This document shows, one piece after another, positions 46,133-52,061 of a stretch of 64,000 bases of DNA (within the stretch, counting starts at the first letter, position 1; every line of letters begins with the position of its first letter). The position numbers and the translations under genes were made by a program. Source of the DNA: Peptoniphilus sp. GNH (lineage in GTDB: Bacteria > Bacillota > Clostridia > Tissierellales > Peptoniphilaceae); contig CP089931.1 of assembly GCA_021307325.1 (NCBI GenBank), forward strand, positions 186,001-250,000. The letters are read 5' to 3'. The notes beneath the pieces were generated by a model. That model was not told the DNA's origin, ran no database searches, and worked only from the letters and a program-made list of their open reading frames with translations.

Positions 46133-46324
46133 GTGTTTAAAGTTTTAAGAATATTTTGGTATTCGCCATTTTTATCAGATTCAAATAGGATAGCCATAGT
46201 AAAAACTGAAAACAACGGAGAGATTCGATATCACATTGGTACAGTTGAAGGAAATTCTAGAGAGGAGCAAATCCAGCATATTATAAATTATGGGGACTAC
46301 TTTTATCCAGAAGATTTTCGCTAA
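46133..46324 (+). CDS. hypothetical small protein (63 residues)
   Basis: Start GTG at 46133 with AGAGGT seven bases upstream. The sequence (MFKVLRIFWYSPFLSDSN, IAIVKTENNGEIRYHIGTVEG) alternates short beta strands and ends in acidic aromatic residues (YGDYFYPEDFR). It is not recognised. It follows the 54-residue early gene by 28 bases without a terminator, so it is probably cotranscribed from the early promoter. Confidence 0.6.
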   Translation: MFKVLRIFWYSPFLSDSNRIAIVKTENNGEIRYHIGTVEGNSREEQIQHIINYGDYFYPEDFR

Positions 46325-46383
46325 AAAATTTGAAGTAATAAAAAGGTTATAGATATTAACAGAATAAGAAAGGGGTGTTTAAG

Positions 46384-46563
46384 ATGGAAAATAAAGAAAA
46401 AATGTTAGAAGTTATAAAATCCCTTGAAGGGATTAGTTTAACAGATTGGGAAAGCATAAAAAAAGCTTTAGATTTATATTTTGCATATAAACAAAAAGAA
46501 AATGCCGCCAATATCAAAATTGACGACATCACTAAACTTAGGAATTATTTTCAATATCGCTAA
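46384..46563 (+). CDS. hypothetical small protein (59 residues)
   Basis: ATG at 46384 with AAAGGGG nine bases upstream; a GTG at 46375 is possible but lies on the ribosome binding site. Two predicted helices (ENKEKMLEVIKSLEGISL, DWESIKKALDLYFAYKQKEN). Not recognised. Its 3' end overlaps the 3' end of the minus-strand gene that follows by 26 bases, so the two converge and may interfere. Confidence 0.6.
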   Translation: MENKEKMLEVIKSLEGISLTDWESIKKALDLYFAYKQKENAANIKIDDITKLRNYFQYR

Positions 46564-46792
46564 CTATTTGAATATGTACCCAAGGAATTGTATATAACTT
46601 GCCAAAATATTTAAAAACTAAAGACGGGAATTGATCCCAAGCGTGTTCCATATTCCTTTTATAAGGAGCATAAATTGGTGTTCTAGTTTTTTCCCATTCG
46701 CTGGGAGAAATGTTGTTGGGAATTATGACGCAGTTAGGATCGTCATTTAAACAAACCCAATTCCCAAGAATGCAAGCATAAATTTTAGACAA
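46538..46792 (-). CDS. hypothetical protein on the opposite strand with its own promoter (84 residues)
   Basis: The frame is longest from a GTG at 46801, but TTG at 46792 behind AGAGGTGAT is preferred because the GTG sits inside the ribosome binding site. The protein starts MSKIYACILGNWVCLNDDPNC and has SPSEWEKTRTPIYAPYKR and KLYTIPWVHIQIV, rich in Trp, Tyr and Pro, so it looks folded and real rather than random. It is not recognised. It is the only minus-strand gene of the element after the repressor. A promoter and a perfect inverted repeat lie directly upstream. Confidence 0.65.
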   Translation of the reverse strand: MSKIYACILGNWVCLNDDPNCVIIPNNISPSEWEKTRTPIYAPYKRNMEHAWDQFPSLVFKYFGKLYTIPWVHIQIVSDIENNS

Positions 46793-46824
46793 TATAATCA
46801 CCTCTCTTTATGAAGTGATTATAT
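46792..46824. repeat. perfect inverted repeat at the start of the minus-strand gene
   Basis: ATATAATCAC (46792-46801) and GTGATTATAT (46815-46824), 13-base spacer. One arm covers the start and ribosome binding site, the other covers the -10 box of the minus promoter, so a dimeric repressor bound here would block transcription. Operator function is inferred. Confidence 0.6.
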
Positions 46825-46845
46825 CATGGAGAATAATGATGTTAA
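46818..46845 (-). promoter_or_regulatory. promoter of the minus-strand gene
   Basis: On the minus strand, TTAACA (46845-46840), 16-base spacer, TATAAT (46823-46818); predicted start near 46811. Confidence 0.65.
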
Positions 46846-46879
46846 AAATTAAAATTTGAGATTTATTTGGAGAGTGCAA

Positions 46880-47110
46880 ATGGAAAATATAATTTCAAAT
46901 GAAGCAATAAACGAAAAGCTGGACTACTTAATAAATTTAGTAGCTAGCCCAGAAAAAGAAATCTTTGATATGTATGAGTCGGCTGATTATTTAAGAATCA
47001 GCTACTCATCGTTGATAAGAGAAGTTAATAAGGGAAACATTAGGTACAAAATTTTAGGTAATAAAAGACTATTCAAAAAAGAATGGCTTGATGACTGGAT
47101 GGAGGTATAA
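46880..47110 (+). CDS. excisionase-like helix-turn-helix protein
   Basis: 76 residues from ATG 46880 with GGAGAG seven bases upstream. The second half matches the HTH_17/excisionase pattern: DMYESADYLRISYSSLIREVNKGNIRYKILGNKRLFKKEWLDDWM, that is, a winged helix reading 'x-A-A-x-Y-L-x-I-S' and a C-terminal K-x-x-L-D-x-W-M end. Such proteins act as directionality factors or regulators in ICEs. It leads the 46880-48979 gene group, but no integrase is beside it. Role in excision is plausible, not shown. Confidence 0.75.
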   Translation: MENIISNEAINEKLDYLINLVASPEKEIFDMYESADYLRISYSSLIREVNKGNIRYKILGNKRLFKKEWLDDWMEV

Positions 47111-47112
47111 TT

Positions 47113-47610
47113 ATGGATTTAGAAAATTTGGAAGCCTTGATGAAAAATATTTCTGAATTTGATTTATTCTTTGACGAAGAAGATGTTGTAGAAGAAAAGC
47201 TGACATATAATATTTCAGAAGTTATTTCATCTCTGATTGTTGATATATTAGATTGTGGAATGAACTACAAGCATTTGATTGGTCAATATTTTATAGGACT
47301 TGTAAAAGGAAATGAAATTACAGATAAATGTAATATTCTTATGATCTATAAGGAAATTATGGATAATGAAGAATATGGTCTAATAGAATATTTCAAATAT
47401 TATTCAAGTGATAAGTTAAGATTAATTAGTCTTTTATCAGAAAATTTAAGTAGTCTTATTGATGTAGGATTTGATTATTTTAACATATACAATGGACTGA
47501 CAAATATAATTTTACTTACAAGATATTTTGAAACAAATTTAGAAAGATGTATTAGTGAGGCGATAAATTACCATATAGATTTAAAAAAACGTATAAATGG
47601 GGAAGTGTAG
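47113..47610 (+). CDS. hypothetical acidic helical protein (165 residues)
   Basis: ATG at 47113 with GGAGG seven bases upstream, two bases after the excisionase-like gene stop. The protein is acidic and largely helical (DLENLEALMKNISEFDLFF, SLIVDILDCGMNYKHLIGQYFIGLV) without membrane segments or recognised motifs. Gene packing suggests translation together with its neighbours, possibly in replication or regulation of the element. No family is recognised. Confidence 0.75.
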   Translation: MDLENLEALMKNISEFDLFFDEEDVVEEKLTYNISEVISSLIVDILDCGMNYKHLIGQYFIGLVKGNEITDKCNILMIYKEIMDNEEYGLIEYFKYYSSDKLRLISLLSENLSSLIDVGFDYFNIYNGLTNIILLTRYFETNLERCISEAINYHIDLKKRINGEV

Positions 47611-47616
47611 TTAGCG

Positions 47617-47898
47617 ATGAAAACAAAAACAAGTAAATTACTTGATATTCCAGAACAGTTGTTATATGACCAAAATGTGATACCAAATGCCAAAATTTTA
47701 TACAGTGAAATTATTGCCTTATCTGATAAGGCTGGAATATGTAGCCAAACTAATTCATATTTTGCTGAACTATATAAAGTTTCAAAGAGAACAATAAGTA
47801 ACTGGTTATATAGTTTACTAAGCAATGGCTACATAGAAAGTGATGTCATAAGAGATTCAAATGGAACAAGTCGCTATATAAAAGTTATGAGAGTATAA
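47617..47898 (+). CDS. helix-turn-helix protein, short paralogue of the initiator N-terminus
   Basis: 93 residues forming one HTH_36-like winged helix: PEQLLYDQNVIPNAKILYSEIIALSDKAG, then NSYFAELYKVSKRTISNWLYSLLSNGYI with the recognition helix KRTISNWL. It shares most of this region, at DNA level too, with residues 1-85 of the next gene, so the two arose by tandem duplication. It could be a regulator or competitor of the initiator. Start ATG at 47617 is weakly supported (GAAGTG upstream). Confidence 0.8.
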   Translation: MKTKTSKLLDIPEQLLYDQNVIPNAKILYSEIIALSDKAGICSQTNSYFAELYKVSKRTISNWLYSLLSNGYIESDVIRDSNGTSRYIKVMRV

Positions 47899-47902
47899 AG
47901 TT

Positions 47903-48979
47903 ATGGAAAAGTCTTACTATGCAATAATACCAGCTAATATTAGGTATGACGATAAACTAACAGCTAATGCAAAATTATTATATGGGGAAATTACAGCCTT
48001 ATGTAATGAAAAAGGATATTGTAAAGCTACTAATTCATATTTTGCTGAATTATATAAGGTTTCAAAAAGGGCAATAAGTAATTGGATTGCACTTTTAGAA
48101 GATTGCGGTTATATAAAAACAAAAATAATTGACAACAATGAAAGATTAGTATTTATAAACTTAAATGATGTATTAAATGATAATACCCTAGAAAATCCGT
48201 TCTATGGTGAAGAAAACTTCATGCCATCAAATGATAATTCAACTATAATAAATGATAATTACCCTAGAAAAAATGTTCTATACCCTAGAAAAAATGTTCT
48301 ATACCCTAGAAAAAATGTTCTATACCCTAGAAAAAATGTTCTATACCCTAGAAAAAATGTTCTATACCCTAGAAAAAATGTTCTATACCCTAGAAAAAAT
48401 ATTCTATACCCTAGAAAAAATGTTCTATACCCTAGAAAAAATGTTCTAGGGTACAAAAACACAGAAAACGTTGATAATAACGAGGTTACAGAACAATCGA
48501 CTCCAAGTGATGATATATATAATAATATATATAATAATATCATCAACAACAACAACTCTATAGTTGATGATGATAATAAACATAATGTAAATATATACAA
48601 GTGCGAAATTGATAAACTGCTTAAACGAAAATCAACAACAACCCAGATAAAAAATTTTATAGATGAGTATAGCGAAGAAACGTTAAAAGAGCTACTAGAC
48701 AGAATTAAAGAATCTACCTGGTTACAAAAAAACTTTGGATTTGTAAACTTAAACGATGATTTTTTGAAAATGATTTTAGTAGGCAAATACATTGATTTTA
48801 CAAGCAACAAGGGATATGGGAACAAAAAAAAGTCTGCCAAGGGGACAAATTCATTTCATAACTTTGAGGGGCATACAGAGGACTTAACAGCTGATGAAAT
48901 TGAGAAAATGGTAAAAGCTAAAAGGGATAAACTTCTAGAGCAGATTGAGTCTGGAGATGCAGAAAACGACCAGACGTAA
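47903..48979 (+). CDS. putative replication initiator with iteron array inside the gene
   Basis: 358 residues. N-terminal HTH_36 domain (about 1-85: NIRYDDKLTANAKLLYGEITAL, KVSKRAISNWIALLEDCGYI); middle with nine tandem heptapeptides YPRKNVL (about 120-182) coded by 21-bp repeats; Asn-rich linker; C-terminal helical domain (about 230-305: LKRKSTTTQIKNFIDEYSE, LNDDFLKMILVGKYIDF) similar in type to the C-terminal domains of plasmid and phage initiators; charged tail. The layout is that of RepA_N-like initiators, whose origin lies within rep. Start ATG four bases after the paralogue; ribosome binding site weak. Replication function is inferred. Confidence 0.8.
   Translation: MEKSYYAIIPANIRYDDKLTANAKLLYGEITALCNEKGYCKATNSYFAELYKVSKRAISNWIALLEDCGYIKTKIIDNNERLVFINLNDVLNDNTLENPFYGEENFMPSNDNSTIINDNYPRKNVLYPRKNVLYPRKNVLYPRKNVLYPRKNVLYPRKNVLYPRKNILYPRKNVLYPRKNVLGYKNTENVDNNEVTEQSTPSDDIYNNIYNNIINNNNSIVDDDNKHNVNIYKCEIDKLLKRKSTTTQIKNFIDEYSEETLKELLDRIKESTWLQKNFGFVNLNDDFLKMILVGKYIDFTSNKGYGNKKKSAKGTNSFHNFEGHTEDLTADEIEKMVKAKRDKLLEQIESGDAENDQT
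48184..48204 (+). repeat. outlying copy of the 21-bp iteron in another frame
   Basis: TACCCTAGAA-AATCCG-TTCTA: both arms equal the array unit and only the centre differs. It is 76 bases before the array start, so it is read one frame off (as TLENPFY instead of YPRKNVL). Confidence 0.75.
48260..48448 (+). repeat. nine tandem 21-bp dyad repeats (iteron-like array)
   Basis: Unit TACCCTAGAA-AAAATG-TTCTA, nine copies in perfect register with one base change (ATATTC in unit 7). TAGAA and TTCTA form a dyad in every unit, and 21 bp is two helical turns, so all sites face the same side. The last unit runs on into GGGTA, giving a perfect 10-bp-arm palindrome from 48428 to 48453. Confidence 0.9.
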
Positions 48980-49044
48980 AATTTGGCGCTTTAAATGCGC
49001 TAAAAAAATTAATGATAGGATGACTCTACAAAATAAAAATCGAA

Positions 49045-49065
49045 CGTCTAAACAGATTTTAGACG
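49045..49065. repeat. inverted repeat upstream of the DUF1492-like gene
   Basis: CGTCTAAA (49045-49052) / TTTAGACG (49058-49065), five-base spacer, 27 bases before the next start codon. No T run follows, so it is more likely a protein-binding site than a terminator. Confidence 0.5.
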
Positions 49066-49091
49066 GTTTAAAATTGAAATTGGAGGTCTAG

Positions 49092-49514
49092 ATGGGCTCT
49101 ATAATACGAGAATTAGAAAATGTTGCTTTTCTGAGAAAAAAATTAGATCTAAAAAAAGGGCAACTTGAAGCACTGAAAAAAGAAAGAACATATATAAAGG
49201 CTATTTCATATGATTTTTGTAAAAGAAGTGGCGGAAATACCGATCCAAACAAGCTTTCAGATAAAATACTAACTTTTGAAAAGGAGATAATTAGCGAAGC
49301 GGCGGAAATTATAGGCAGAATTAACGAAGTTAGAAGATATATAACAAAAATTGATGGAGATGAAGGGCTTGTACTTGAGATGAAATATCTTGAGGGAATG
49401 GATTGGCAAGAAATATCTGAAAGAATTGATAGGAGTCTTTCCCAATGCTTTTATTTAAGACGTAAAGGATTGGAGACTTTAGTTTCAATTGAAAAAAATA
49501 AATATTTAGTTTAA
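49092..49514 (+). CDS. DUF1492-like / sigma-region-4-like regulator
   Basis: 140 residues. N-terminal coiled coil (FLRKKLDLKKGQLEALKKE), basic middle, and a C-terminal sigma-70 region 4-like HTH: LVLEMKYLEGMDWQEISERIDRSLSQCFYLRRKGLETL. This matches DUF1492/phage ArpU-type proteins, which regulate late genes in phages and ICEs. Good ribosome binding site (TTGGAGGTC) and ATG at 49092. An inverted repeat lies in the leader. It stands alone between the initiator and the 49667 operon and may activate the transfer genes; that is an inference. Confidence 0.8.
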   Translation: MGSIIRELENVAFLRKKLDLKKGQLEALKKERTYIKAISYDFCKRSGGNTDPNKLSDKILTFEKEIISEAAEIIGRINEVRRYITKIDGDEGLVLEMKYLEGMDWQEISERIDRSLSQCFYLRRKGLETLVSIEKNKYLV

Positions 49515-49584
49515 CTTAAATTATTTTAAAATACACAATTTTAAAAATTAATAAGTGATTTAGTATAAAAAATCAAATTACTTC

Positions 49585-49613
49585 TTGCAAGATATATACA
49601 TCAGACGTATAAT
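49585..49613 (+). promoter_or_regulatory. promoter upstream of the 49667 membrane protein
   Basis: TTGCAA (49585-49590), 17-base spacer, TATAAT (49608-49613). Strong by sequence. Confidence 0.75.
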
Positions 49614-49666
49614 AAAAATGAAAATAAACCAATTGATTAATTATCTTTTAGTGAAGGAGAATGTAA

Positions 49667-50425
49667 ATGGGATTAGAATTTATACTTGGACCAATAGCTA
49701 TAATATTAATTTTGTTACTAATTGTGGCTTTAATAAAACTTATCCAATTCAATATTATCTATATAGATTTATTCTTTATTTTTTGCATAGGTTTAATATT
49801 GGGGTTAGGAATTTTCAACTTTATAGATAAAGACAACATGTTGGCATATGGATTGACAATTGGAATAATTTTTAGTCTAATCTTTTATTTTATAATAAAA
49901 CGAATTGCTAAAAGATCTGTTAAATTTTTCAAAATATATAATCAAATAATGTCTACAATAGCGGGATATTGTTTTACGCTACTAATAGCAAAGATTTTTA
50001 ATAAAAGCGCAAAATTTTTAGGCTTTTACATATTTGGTCTTACGGGTGCTTTGCCTATAAATATACTAATTACAGTAGTCTTGACAATCGCATTTAGAAG
50101 GTGGACTTTAAAGAAAAGACAGATGTTTCTTGCAGAAAATTATGATTACACAGAGGAAAATAGTCCATACACAGAAGAAAAAACTGAAAACTATATAAAT
50201 AATAATATATACTTAGATGAAAATTTAAAGACGTATTATGAATACCTAGATTTGCTCGGTTGTATGCACAATGATACTGATCAGACTATAAAAAATAGAG
50301 CTACATTTTTAATAAATAGGTACAATTCAAACGTTGAAGATAGTGAATTTAATAAAAGTTATGTTCAAAATATAAATGATGCAACTAACTATGTATTAAA
50401 TTATAGAAAATTCATGGGGAGATAA
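49667..50425 (+). CDS. hypothetical multi-pass membrane protein (252 residues)
   Basis: ATG 49667 with GAAGGAGA nine bases upstream and a strong promoter 54 bases before. About five membrane segments fill residues 1-145 (GPIAIILILLLIVALIKLI, LFFIFCIGLILGLGIF, TIGIIFSLIFYFII), followed by a soluble charged C-terminal part (from about 155) with YTEENSPYTEEKTENYINNN and a helical end. No family is recognised. It overlaps the next small gene by one base (TAATG). Confidence 0.75.
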   Translation: MGLEFILGPIAIILILLLIVALIKLIQFNIIYIDLFFIFCIGLILGLGIFNFIDKDNMLAYGLTIGIIFSLIFYFIIKRIAKRSVKFFKIYNQIMSTIAGYCFTLLIAKIFNKSAKFLGFYIFGLTGALPINILITVVLTIAFRRWTLKKRQMFLAENYDYTEENSPYTEEKTENYINNNIYLDENLKTYYEYLDLLGCMHNDTDQTIKNRATFLINRYNSNVEDSEFNKSYVQNINDATNYVLNYRKFMGR

Positions 50426-50634
50426 TGCAATTGTCAGAAAATATTAAAATAAATAAAACATCGCCATCTCAAATAAGAGCTAGCGTAAAATGGAATCAAG
50501 CAAATAAAGAAAAACATGATAAAATTAGAGGAAAATCAGCAACTAAAAAATATATTTTAGAACTTATAACAGAGAAAGAAGAACTGGAACAAGTAAAGTA
50601 TTGGATAAAGATTAAAGAAAATAATTTAAAATAA
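50425..50634 (+). CDS. small basic protein (69 residues), possibly ribbon-helix-helix type
   Basis: ATG 50425 overlaps the stop of the membrane protein. KTSPSQIRASVKWNQANKEKHDK and the following GKSATKKYILELITEKEELEQV resemble the N-terminal strand and helices of short plasmid RHH proteins, but the match is weak. Basic and hydrophilic, so a DNA-binding accessory is possible. A very strong terminator follows. Confidence 0.6.
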   Translation: MQLSENIKINKTSPSQIRASVKWNQANKEKHDKIRGKSATKKYILELITEKEELEQVKYWIKIKENNLK

Positions 50635-50650
50635 TATAGTGTTGATATGT

Positions 50651-50690
50651 AAAATAGAGATTGATTTTAATCAATCTCTATTTTATTACT
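50651..50690 (+). terminator. strong bidirectional terminator
   Basis: Sixteen-pair perfect stem (50651-50666 with 50669-50684) and a two-base loop, T runs on one side and A runs on the other, so it would work in both directions. It separates the 49667 operon from the genes downstream. Confidence 0.9.
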
Positions 50691-50709
50691 ATTATCAAGT
50701 ATTTTAATA

Positions 50710-51090
50710 ATGTTATTGGCAATTGCATTTATGACGGGAACAGCAGTACCTGAAGAAATGGGAAGAACAGGTGCTAGAGAGATGTTTTTAGCTACTCTTG
50801 ATACTTCTATTAGTTCAGATGTCTTGAATACACTATATGAATTTAATATACAAGTTACAACAACGAAAAATATAAAAGAAGCATACTATTTTGACAATGA
50901 AAGGGTTCTAACTTTTGAAAAGCTAGTTGAAATATGTTTAAATAACGTTACTCATTGGAAAAATTTTAATTACACAGTGGAACAAAACGACCAAATTATT
51001 GAGCTTGTAACTAAGCAAATAGAAAAACATAAAAATCATAAGTTTGTAAAAGAATATTATGACGAACGATTGAAAAATATAAAAAAATGA
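50710..51090 (+). CDS. hypothetical protein (126 residues), possibly truncated
   Basis: Open from ATG 50710, but no ribosome binding site is visible and it starts 20 bases after a strong terminator. Internal ATGs at 50731, 50758 and 50782 are alternatives; the last has AGAG just upstream. The sequence (GRTGAREMFLATLDTSISSDVLN, VLTFEKLVEICLNNVTHWKNF, IELVTKQIEKHKNHKFVKEYYDERL) looks like real helical protein, but the N-terminus may be lost. Not recognised. The candidate origin region begins directly after its stop. Confidence 0.5.
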   Translation: MLLAIAFMTGTAVPEEMGRTGAREMFLATLDTSISSDVLNTLYEFNIQVTTTKNIKEAYYFDNERVLTFEKLVEICLNNVTHWKNFNYTVEQNDQIIELVTKQIEKHKNHKFVKEYYDERLKNIKK

Positions 51091-51103
51091 TTGACTTAGA
51101 AAG

Positions 51104-51112
51104 TTATCCACA
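51104..51112 (+). promoter_or_regulatory. DnaA-box-like sequence
   Basis: TTATCCACA, a perfect match to the DnaA box consensus, eight bases upstream of AT-rich decamer repeats. Such a nonamer is expected by chance in a window of this composition roughly once, so the neighbouring repeats are what make it notable. Confidence 0.45.
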
Positions 51113-51120
51113 GATTTTTA

Positions 51121-51164
51121 AAGTAAATAATAGTAAATAATAGTAAATAATAGTAAATAATAGT
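51121..51164 (+). repeat. four tandem AT-rich decamers
   Basis: AAGTAAATAA followed by three copies of TAGTAAATAA and a partial fifth (TAGT). One helical turn per repeat, next to a DnaA-box-like nonamer: the pattern of a duplex-unwinding region of an origin. Confidence 0.75.
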
Positions 51165-51222
51165 TGAAAGTCATATATAATATAAGTGTATTAATATATA
51201 GATTCTAAAGACCAAATTTAAT

Positions 51223-51259
51223 AAAAAGAAGAAGATTCAAAGAGAGTCTTCTTTTTTTT
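51223..51259 (+). terminator. terminator in the leader of the transfer operon
   Basis: AAAAAGAAGA / TCTTCTTTTT stem with a T run, ending 25 bases before the start of the DUF3801-like gene. A TATAAT at 51176-51181 stands upstream, so a short leader transcript may end here; this could act as an attenuator. Confidence 0.7.
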
Positions 51260-51277
51260 ATTTCAAGAAAGGAAGTG

Positions 51278-51847
51278 ATGAACATGTCCATGGGGATTCA
51301 AGAAGCCATTATTGAAGCTGATTATTCTAGAGGCTTCATGTTGGCTGTAAAATTAAATGATTTATCTAGGGAAATCTTAAAAGAAATATTTTCTGAAGCA
51401 AATAATGAGCTTAAAAAAATAGAAAATGATGTAAAATATGCAGAATATGATGCTACGTCAGGTGAAAGAATGAAATACGAAAGAGACGGAGAGAAAATAA
51501 AAGAAAAATTAAAAAATGGAAGAATGAATTTTGGAATGACTGTAAATATCCCAGAAAAAGATGAAAAAATTTTAGCGGATATTTTCAAAGAGCATGGAAT
51601 AAAATACCGATTTGAAAAAATAGATGATCAAATTAAGGTATATATTCTAGCACAAGATAAAAACAAGGTAGAAAAAGCATTCAAAAGCTTTATAGAAAAA
51701 TTAAATGATTTATCTAGGGAAGAAAAAGCTCAAGATAAAAATAAGGAAAAATTTAAAGATGTGAAATCGAGACATCAAGAAAAATTTGATAAAGAAAATA
51801 GTAAACAAGATAAAGTTAAATTTAAAAATCAAGACTTGGAAAGGTAA
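51278..51847 (+). CDS. DUF3801/PcfB-like conjugation protein
   Basis: About 189 residues; starts at ATG 51278 or ATG 51284 are possible behind AAAGGAAG. A helical N-terminal part (about 1-80: IQEAIIEADYSRGFMLAVKLND) is followed by a small alpha/beta core (about 85-145: MTVNIPEKDEKILADIFKEHGIKYRFEKIDDQIKVYILAQDKNKVEKAFKSF, split here by position) resembling PcfB/DUF3801, and a very basic tail. PcfB-like proteins work with the coupling protein and relaxase at oriT. It begins the transfer operon. Family match is by pattern only. Confidence 0.65.
   Translation: MNMSMGIQEAIIEADYSRGFMLAVKLNDLSREILKEIFSEANNELKKIENDVKYAEYDATSGERMKYERDGEKIKEKLKNGRMNFGMTVNIPEKDEKILADIFKEHGIKYRFEKIDDQIKVYILAQDKNKVEKAFKSFIEKLNDLSREEKAQDKNKEKFKDVKSRHQEKFDKENSKQDKVKFKNQDLER
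51791..51813 (+). repeat. direct repeat, copy 1 (shared 3' end of two transfer genes)
   Basis: A 23-base stretch AAAGAAAATAGTAAACAAG-ATAA that recurs exactly at 52584-52606. Both copies lie near the 3' ends of genes and encode the tail KENSKQDK, so it may come from a duplication or recombination at gene ends. Confidence 0.7.
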
Positions 51848-51851
51848 GCGT

Positions 51852-52040
51852 ATGAGATTTAAAAAAAATGACAACTATATAAAAGTTTTTATTTCCAGCA
51901 TTTTATGTGCTGGATTTATTTATGAAATATATAAAAGAACAATGGAAGACAGAATGAGAGAAATAGCAAGGGAGGAGATTATAAATTTAGACGATCCATT
52001 AAATAGAGAGTTTTACAGCAAAGGGTATGACGAGTTTTAG
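51852..52040 (+). CDS. small membrane protein (62 residues)
   Basis: ATG 51852 with GGAAAGGTAAG upstream; longer frames through the preceding gene are shadow. One hydrophobic segment (YIKVFISSILCAGFIYEIY, about 10-28) and a hydrophilic C-terminal part (RMREIAREEIINLDDPLNREFY). Not recognised. Placed between two transfer-type genes with four and 21-base gaps, so it is probably part of the machinery. Confidence 0.6.
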   Translation: MRFKKNDNYIKVFISSILCAGFIYEIYKRTMEDRMREIAREEIINLDDPLNREFYSKGYDEF

Positions 52041-52061
52041 AACAAGAAAGGAGATGTAAAA

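Noticed and set aside
48260-48448. The repeat array as a CRISPR
   Set aside because: The units are directly adjacent with no spacers, lie inside a coding frame, and no cas genes are nearby.
48259-48840. Long minus-strand frame across the 21-bp repeats and the + strand frame 48252-48449
   Set aside because: Both are products of the tandem repeat, whose 21-bp length keeps every frame open. They have no ribosome binding sites, and the 47903 gene explains the region.
49585-49830. + strand frame overlapping the start of the 49667 gene
   Set aside because: It covers the promoter of the 49667 gene, has no ribosome binding site, and lies out of frame with a well-supported membrane protein.
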